Of a DNA stretch of 11,145 nucleotides, positions 6,795 to 11,145 are shown in pieces; the stretch's first letter is position 1; the number at the start of each line of letters is the position of its first letter. The stretch is taken from assembly GCA_018830925.1 (NCBI GenBank), contig JAHJRK010000208.1, positions 1 to 11,145 on the forward strand. Reading direction: 5' to 3'. The stretch is from Pseudomonadota bacterium (GTDB lineage: Bacteria; Desulfobacterota; Desulfobacteria; Desulfobacterales; RPRI01). The notes under the pieces are model-generated. The model saw only the letters and a program-made list of their open reading frames with translations, ran no database searches and had not been told where the DNA came from. A program made the position numbers and the translations under genes.

Positions 6795-7826
6795 CTATTC
6801 ACGATTTATTTCATCGATGAAATTTCTTAGTCTTCCGGAGTCTATTCGATTGAAATCTATAACAAGTCTTGGGAGATGACTGATTTCAGGTTCTTCAATT
6901 TCTTCCGGGAGAGGCCCTGAAAGATAAATGTCTCCCTGTGGCAACAAGATATCGTTATAGGTGTTTTTAAGTTTTCGTATATTTTCTTCATCAAGAGAGG
7001 ATGCAAGACGTATTACTAGTTTGTCGCCTATGTACCGAAGACTGTGATACCTGTAATAGAATCGGCAAATTCTGTGAACCGCATCATCCACAGAATCAGC
7101 ACGTTCAAACAGGTTCAAGTCTGGTTTACCAATATAACTATGTTCCAGAAGTTCTTCGTTTATAAAACGAATCCACTTTGACCAATATGTACCACCCGGT
7201 TCGTCCATAAGAATAATAGGCAATGGATTACGCTTGCCTGTCTGCACAAGGGTAAGGGTCTCCATGGCTTCATCCAGAGTACCGAATCCTCCGGGAAAAA
7301 GCACAACCGCGTCAGATTCTTTGAGAAAGGCAACTTTCCGGTTAAAAAAATATTTATAAACTATATTTTTGGAATTCCCCTTCATGACGGGGTTGGATTC
7401 TTGTTCGAAAGGAAGCCGTATATTTACTCCGAAGGAATGCTCCGGGCCGGCGCCTTCATGGATAGCCTGCATGATACCGGGACCGCCTCCTGTTATAACC
7501 ATATATCCCGATTCGACCAACCTTGAGCCCATCTGTCGCGCCATCTTATAAACAGTCTCGTCCGGTTGCTTTCGTGCTGAACCAAATACAGCTACTTTCT
7601 TTACATGGCGGTAAGGGCCAAATACTTTTGCCGTAAAGCGCATTTCCTTTAAGGAGGAATTCATGAGCTTTAAATCAACTTTTCCATTATCTTCCTGACC
7701 GGCTTTTAATGATGCCAATATCATCTCTCTGACGATGGCAGGGCGAGAGATATCGCCCGATAAGCCTATTAACTGCCTGATGGCTTCATCTACAGGGCCA
7801 TTATTATATTTAAAATGCAGTTCCAT
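6795..7826 (-). CDS. LOG-family protein (Rossmann-fold nucleotide monophosphate hydrolase-like)
   Basis: A 343-residue protein with a LOG core at about 75-255. It starts with VAVFGSAR (78-85), then the glycine motif GGGPGIMQA (113-121), then PGGFGTLDEAME (178-189), the two signatures of the family once called lysine decarboxylase-like. Characterised members split a nucleoside 5'-monophosphate into base and ribose 5-phosphate (PpnN in bacteria) or release active cytokinin (LOG in plants). Ordinary LOG proteins are about 180-230 residues; this one adds about 75 N-terminal and 90 C-terminal residues, placing it with the longer bacterial forms. A C-terminal nucleotide-sensing role, as in PpnN, is possible but not shown. 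An AAGGAG box lies about 11 bases before the ATG. A promoter with TTGACA lies about 110 bases upstream. It converges on the iron-sulfur cluster, with 70 bases between the stops. Confidence 0.88.
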   Translation of the reverse strand: MELHFKYNNGPVDEAIRQLIGLSGDISRPAIVREMILASLKAGQEDNGKVDLKLMNSSLKEMRFTAKVFGPYRHVKKVAVFGSARKQPDETVYKMARQMGSRLVESGYMVITGGGPGIMQAIHEGAGPEHSFGVNIRLPFEQESNPVMKGNSKNIVYKYFFNRKVAFLKESDAVVLFPGGFGTLDEAMETLTLVQTGKRNPLPIILMDEPGGTYWSKWIRFINEELLEHSYIGKPDLNLFERADSVDDAVHRICRFYYRYHSLRYIGDKLVIRLASSLDEENIRKLKNTYNDILLPQGDIYLSGPLPEEIEEPEISHLPRLVIDFNRIDSGRLRNFIDEINRE

Positions 7827-7933
7827 AACCGAAGAAGCTCCTTAACATAATGTTTTTATTGATCAATAAGCTTTTCTTTACAACTTAAAAAAGATAAAAT
7901 ATCCATCACGATAATAACAGTCTCAAATGTTTT

Positions 7934-7963
7934 AGTATAGTGCCGGGAATGGTATATTGTCAA
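7934..7963 (-). promoter_or_regulatory. Predicted sigma-70 promoter for the LOG-family gene
   Basis: On the minus strand, TTGACA (7958-7963) and TATACT (7934-7939) are separated by 18 bases. All six -35 bases match consensus. The -35 box touches the T-tract of the tRNA terminator. The A/T-rich leader of about 100 bases before the LOG start holds no other clear signal. Confidence 0.6.
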
Positions 7964-7998
7964 AAGAAAAAGGGATTAGCCGTTGTTAGCTAACCCCC
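7962..7998 (-). terminator. Rho-independent terminator of the initiator tRNA
   Basis: On the minus strand, GGGGTTAG pairs with CTAATCCC (eight pairs including one G-U) over a 10-base loop, followed by TTTTTCTTTT. It begins about 10 bases after the CCA end of the tRNA. Confidence 0.75.
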
Positions 7999-8007
7999 TG
8001 ATTTATT

Positions 8008-8084
<77 letters not shown>

Positions 8085-8113
8085 TCAATGTTTGTTTCGT
8101 TTTGAAGAATGGC

Positions 8114-8143
8114 ATTATTAGTCAATTCTCCCCGATAAGTCAA
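8114..8143 (-). promoter_or_regulatory. Predicted sigma-70 promoter for the initiator tRNA
   Basis: On the minus strand, TTGACT (8138-8143) and AATAAT (8114-8119) are 18 bases apart, each one base off consensus. Transcription would begin about 20 bases before the mature tRNA. Confidence 0.5.
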
Positions 8144-8189
8144 GCTGTTTATTTTAATATTCCGGATCAGATCCAAAAGAGTTCCCTGC

Positions 8190-8229
8190 CCCCTCGAACC
8201 CTTGACCCCTTGACCCCTTGACCCCTTGA
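8190..8229. repeat. Short tandem repeat of CCCCTTGA, about five copies
   Basis: Three exact 8-base units run at 8206-8213, 8214-8221 and 8222-8229. A 7-base copy (8199-8205) and a variant CCCCTCGA copy (8190-8197) precede them. It lies between the tRNA promoter and the transposase fragment. Similar CCCTTGAA/CCCTTGAC arrays are, as far as I recall, scattered between genes in several sulfate-reducing genomes; what they do is not known. Confidence 0.8.
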
Positions 8230-8289
8230 ACCGAAACAGCGAGTGAATTCCCAGCTTACCGATTAAATATCCTAAATATTTGTATTATA

Positions 8290-8320
8290 TTGACATCGGC
8301 AATTATTTGAGCCATATAAC
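8290..8320 (+). promoter_or_regulatory. Possible promoter of the transposase fragment
   Basis: TTGACA (8290-8295) is followed, 18-19 bases on, by overlapping ATATAA / TATAAC (8314-8320). It lies about 33 bases before the ATG at 8353, which has GGAGG in the leader. Confidence 0.4.
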
Positions 8321-8352
8321 TTCTAAACGTCAATTCCCTGCCGGAGGCCGAC

Positions 8353-8847
8353 ATGGGTTTTAAAAAAGCAAGCCAGGACATGAATTTTGCCGAGTTTCTG
8401 CTCAAGAGCTCGATGAAAAAAAACCGCTGCCTTGATAACCTCTCCAAAATAAACAAGTTGCTCAACTGGGACTCCATAGAAGAAATACTCGTCAAATATT
8501 ACAGTATCGGGAGGAGCATCAAAGGCGCGGGCGCTTATCCTCCCCTGCTTCTTTTTAAATGTCTTCTTCTCCAGAAATGGTTCAGGATAAATTCCGACCC
8601 TGAACTCGAATGTTACATAAACGACAGGATCTCCTTTAAAAAATTCCTTGGAATACCTCTTACAGACCCATCCCCTGCTCATTCGACCTTTTCGCGCTTC
8701 AGAAAAAGATTGTCCAAAAAGGCGATGGAACAGATCAATTCAGAAATCACGCGCCAGTTCGATAAAAAAAAGCTGGCAATAAATGAAGGGATTGCGGTTG
8801 ATGCGAGGATTGTCAGGCTGCAGAGTCGTTATGGGGAAGATGAATAG
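8353..8847 (+). pseudogene. IS5-family transposase, 3'-truncated (N-terminal part only)
   Basis: A 164-residue frame beginning after a clear GGAGG box. It matches the N-terminal DUF772-type domain of IS5-like transposases: YPPLLLFKCLLLQKWF (62-77), then FLGIPLTDPSPAHSTFSRFR (98-117), then the segment GIAVDARIV that carries the first catalytic Asp (Asp150). In complete proteins of about 330-450 residues the rest of the DDE domain follows. Here the frame departs after VDARIV and stops ten residues later with RLQSRYGEDE. The remaining catalytic residues are missing, so it cannot transpose by itself. The end lies 10 bases from the stop of the convergent DUF167 gene, so the right end of the element is gone. 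I see no clear terminal inverted repeats. A short expressed product remains possible since the start signals are intact. Confidence 0.82.
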
Positions 8848-8857
8848 TTGGTAATCC

Positions 8858-9178
8858 TTATTTGTTTGGAATCAATGATTCAACTTTTGATTTCAAATCT
8901 TCAGACTTACCGGGCAATCTATTGCCGCCATATTTAAGGAGCATGTATTTCGTCTTTCCTGTGTGACCTGAAACAATTTCAAGGCGTGATACGGAAACCG
9001 AAAGGCATTTTGCGAGGTATTTGATGCACATGCCGTTTGCCGCACCATCAACGGGAGGGGCCGTCAGCTTTATTTTCAGGGCATCCCCCAAAAGTCCGGC
9101 AACCATGTTTTTTGAAGAACGCGGCTGAACATGAACTTTAAAAATTATTCCTTCAGGACTTTCTTTGAAATAAAGCAT
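8858..9178 (-). CDS. DUF167 / YggU-family protein
   Basis: A 106-residue protein with the family core: KVHVQPRSSKN, then GDALKIKLTAPPVDGAANGM, then the segment VSRLEIVSGHTGKTK. The function of this widely conserved family is not established. I prefer the ATG at 9178, which has AGG 7 bases upstream and gives MLYFKESPEG, the usual lead into the first strand. A TTG at 9220 would add 14 residues (MANGGFDLANSGHV) and begin 3 bases after the stop of rfaE1, but has no close ribosome site. It is the last gene of the thrH-thioesterase-rfaE1 run, and faces the transposase fragment stop to stop. Confidence 0.85.
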   Translation of the reverse strand: MLYFKESPEGIIFKVHVQPRSSKNMVAGLLGDALKIKLTAPPVDGAANGMCIKYLAKCLSVSVSRLEIVSGHTGKTKYMLLKYGGNRLPGKSEDLKSKVESLIPNK

Positions 9179-9222
9179 TACATGGCCTGAATTCGCAAGA
9201 TCGAAACCGCCGTTTGCCAAAA

Positions 9223-10230
9223 CTAGTTTCTTACCTTTTTTCTTAAATTCACGGATAATGGAGTGGAGCGCGGCATTAAGGCGGCTGTCAGTTCTTTCTC
9301 AGAAACCGTGGCTGTGCCGACCTTTCCAACTACTATTCCCGCAGCGATATTGGCAACAGAAGCCGCGGTTCTGAATGACGCGCCTGCTGCAAGACAAAGC
9401 CCCAGCACTGCTATCACCGTGTCACCTGCACCGGAAACATCAAAAACCTGCCTCGCCTCGGCTCTGATCTTATATGGTTTTTTGTCTCTTTCAAAAAGCA
9501 CCATTCCATCCTTACCGCAGGTAACAAGGAGTCTTTCAATACCGGCGCTGTTAATAATTTTTGCTCCCGCCTCCATAAGGGATGAGTTGTTTGTTATCTC
9601 CACCCCGGCAGCAAGAGCAGCCTCTTTCCTGTTCGGAGTAATCAGTGTGACGCCCGTGTACTTCGAATAATCAAGACCCTTGGGGTCTGCTATGATTATC
9701 TTCCCATGTTTTTTCGCCGCTTTAACGACCCTTGCCATCAGGGTTTTCGTTATAAGACCCTTACCGTAATCGGAGACAATCACCACATCCGTTTCAGGAA
9801 TTACTTTCTCTGTGAAACGCATGATTTTATCAAGAGTTTCTCCTGAAATCTCTTTTCTTGTCTCACGGTCAATTCTTAGAACATGCTGATGAGCCGCTAT
9901 AATTCTTGTTTTTCTCGTAGTAAGCCGCCCGTGCTCCCGAATAACTCCTCCCGCATCCACCCTTAAATATCCGAGCCTTTTAAGCAACATGTTTCCGTTT
10001 TTGCCCGTTCCTATGACACCTGACGCAAAAACCTTTGCGCCAAGGGCAGCAAGATTGTTCACTACATTGCCCGATCCGCCGAGAGTGGACTCCTCTTTTT
10101 TCACTTCAACAACCTGGACTGGCGCTTCAGGCGATATCCTGTCGACATCTCCCCACAGATACTCATCTATCATGAGATCGCCTATGACAAGCACCCTGCA
10201 TTCTTTGAATTTTGATACATCTATATTCAT
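9223..10230 (-). CDS. rfaE1: D-glycero-beta-D-manno-heptose-7-phosphate kinase, stand-alone RfaE1
   Basis: A 335-residue PfkB/ribokinase-fold enzyme that phosphorylates D-glycero-D-manno-heptose 7-phosphate at position 1, a step toward ADP-heptose for the lipopolysaccharide inner core. Visible landmarks are VLVIGDLMIDEYLWG near the start, the PEAPVQVV stretch, the GGSGNVVNNLAALGA motif (51-65), RKTRIIA with the HVLRID segment, and the catalytic VFDVSGAGDTVIA (anionic hole GAGD). In E. coli this kinase is fused to an adenylyltransferase in HldE; here the protein ends after the kinase domain, so the adenylyltransferase must be encoded elsewhere. Its start lies 7 bases after the stop of the thioesterase gene; the DUF167 gene follows closely. 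It implies an outer membrane with heptose-containing LPS. Confidence 0.93.
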   Translation of the reverse strand: MNIDVSKFKECRVLVIGDLMIDEYLWGDVDRISPEAPVQVVEVKKEESTLGGSGNVVNNLAALGAKVFASGVIGTGKNGNMLLKRLGYLRVDAGGVIREHGRLTTRKTRIIAAHQHVLRIDRETRKEISGETLDKIMRFTEKVIPETDVVIVSDYGKGLITKTLMARVVKAAKKHGKIIIADPKGLDYSKYTGVTLITPNRKEAALAAGVEITNNSSLMEAGAKIINSAGIERLLVTCGKDGMVLFERDKKPYKIRAEARQVFDVSGAGDTVIAVLGLCLAAGASFRTAASVANIAAGIVVGKVGTATVSEKELTAALMPRSTPLSVNLRKKVRN

Positions 10231-10237
10231 TTGAATA

Positions 10238-10648
10238 TCACTTTCCGTTGTTTTTCTTTACAACATCAACTATAAAGCCCGGCGGACGCACGACCCTCCC
10301 GCTCCGGTCGACAAAGGCATGCTTCGAATAGCCCTTTGCTCGGACTGTCACCCCGTCTTCATCATATATGCAGTAGTCAAACTTCATGCCGCCTTTAACG
10401 CCTGTGTCTATAGTTGTCTCTATTATCAGGAGATCGTCATATTTGACCGGGGAGAGGAATTTGCACTGAACTTCCGAAACAGGCAGGAAAAACCCTTCTG
10501 CTTCTATCTCCTTGTAAGTCAGACCCAGCGCCCTGAACATCTCCCCGCGCCCCATTTCAAACCAGCGCAGGTAATTCGCATTATAGGCATAGCCCATGTT
10601 GTCCGTATCGCCGTAAATCACCCTGTATGTTGTTCTGTGTTTCAGCAT
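10238..10648 (-). CDS. Acyl-CoA thioesterase, 4HBT hotdog fold (YbgC-like)
   Basis: A 136-residue single-hotdog protein. The signature YGDTDNMGYAYNANYLRWFE (12-31) carries the expected catalytic aspartate (Asp16) and the helix of 4-hydroxybenzoyl-CoA-thioesterase-like enzymes. It probably cleaves acyl-CoA or acyl-ACP in the cytoplasm; the natural substrate cannot be told. YbgC in E. coli lies with the Tol-Pal genes; here the neighbours are thrH and rfaE1. The ATG has a weak GGTGAT ribosome site, so close coupling to thrH (41 bases upstream) is likely. Confidence 0.9.
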   Translation of the reverse strand: MLKHRTTYRVIYGDTDNMGYAYNANYLRWFEMGRGEMFRALGLTYKEIEAEGFFLPVSEVQCKFLSPVKYDDLLIIETTIDTGVKGGMKFDYCIYDEDGVTVRAKGYSKHAFVDRSGRVVRPPGFIVDVVKKNNGK

Positions 10649-10689
10649 TAAACATCACCGCCAAAGTTGATGAACTCGTAAAAGTTTAA

Positions 10690-11145
10690 TCAGCAAGCCC
10701 CTTCCATTTCTTTTATGATCAACTCCTTAAGCTTGCCGTATTCGTATGTGACCGGAAGCTCCGGGAACTCGGTTACAACATTCGCGGGAGGGCGGAAAAG
10801 TATACCACGGTCAGCCTCCTTGAGCATGGTAATATCGTTATAGGAATCTCCAACAGCTATAACACTGTAGTCGAGGCTTTTTAATGCAATAACGGCCTTT
10901 TTCTTGCCGTCCTTCTGGCGCAGGTTGTACCCTTCAACTGCCCCGCCGGTCCCGATTGTCAGAGTGTTGCAAAAGAGAGTCGGTGATCCCAGTTTCTTCA
11001 TCAATGGACCCGCAAACTGAACGAAGGTATCCGATACGATGATAACCTGCGTTACCGATCTGAGCCAGTCAAGGAATTCCACTGCTCCTTCAAGAGGATC
11101 AAGGCCGGCAATCACATTTTGTATATCGGTTATTTTAAGATGCTC
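10690..11145 (-). CDS. thrH: ThrH phosphoserine phosphatase / homoserine phosphotransferase (5' end outside window)
   Basis: The last 151 or so residues of a HAD-superfamily enzyme; the frame stays open to the window edge, so about 50 N-terminal residues are missing, including motif I (DxExT-like). Motif II is VSDTF, the lysine region GYNLRQKDGKKKAVIALKSL is present, and motif III is AVGDSYNDITML. The closing stretch ADRGILFRPPANV followed by EFPEL matches Pseudomonas ThrH, which takes phosphate from phosphoserine and can move it to homoserine. Plain SerB is longer and reads differently in this part. It leads a minus-strand run with the thioesterase and rfaE1; the products have no obvious shared pathway. 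Confidence 0.9.
   Translation of the reverse strand, partial: EHLKITDIQNVIAGLDPLEGAVEFLDWLRSVTQVIIVSDTFVQFAGPLMKKLGSPTLFCNTLTIGTGGAVEGYNLRQKDGKKKAVIALKSLDYSVIAVGDSYNDITMLKEADRGILFRPPANVVTEFPELPVTYEYGKLKELIIKEMEGAC

Noticed and set aside
8190..8229. CRISPR array
   Set aside because: The units are 8 bases with no spacers between them; it is a simple tandem repeat.
8323..8682. 119-codon minus-strand frame across the transposase fragment
   Set aside because: The opposite strand carries a clear DUF772-type transposase N-terminus with its own ribosome site.

Overview
The window looks like chromosomal DNA of an anaerobic Gram-negative bacterium. My best guess is a sulfate-reducing or syntrophic member of the Desulfobacterota. 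The evidence is gene content only: a TrpB2-type tryptophan synthase beta chain, a GlcD/HdrD-like FAD and iron-sulfur cluster, a mini OadG membrane subunit, ThrH, a heptose kinase for lipopolysaccharide, and a small CPRLG-type cysteine protein of a kind I recall from that group. No 16S rRNA or other phylogenetic marker is present, so the assignment is inference.

Layout. Positions 29-2726 carry three minus-strand units. These are a 44-residue OadG-like membrane peptide, then trpB2 with a cysteine-rich 90-residue gene joined to it by an ATGA overlap, then a cysteine-rich 57-residue gene joined by another ATGA overlap to a GIY-YIG protein. The two small cysteine proteins share one motif layout. 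After a divergent gap of about 250 bases, a plus-strand cluster (2962-6724) encodes two iron-sulfur proteins flanking a GlcD-like flavoprotein. It is probably a 2-hydroxyacid or similar dehydrogenase that passes electrons from FAD through iron-sulfur clusters to a membrane or soluble acceptor. Both iron-sulfur proteins keep only one complete cysteine-rich CCG half; in the second one every cysteine of the first half has been replaced.

Positions 6795-8143 hold, on the minus strand, a LOG-family nucleotide hydrolase-like gene and, upstream of it, an initiator tRNA with its own promoter. The tRNA terminator runs directly into the -35 box of the LOG-gene promoter. Positions 8190-8847 are accessory: an array of 8-base CCCCTTGA repeats, then the promoter and N-terminal half of an IS5-like transposase that breaks off just after the first catalytic Asp. 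Positions 8858-11145 are a tight minus-strand run: thrH (its start lies beyond the window), a hotdog thioesterase, the stand-alone heptose-7-phosphate kinase rfaE1, and a DUF167/YggU protein.

The most notable feature is the iron-sulfur/flavin cluster with its one-sided CCG sites. Next are the two small CPRxG cysteine proteins, each translationally coupled to an unrelated-looking partner. I did not find a clear new defence system, CRISPR array or phage region.
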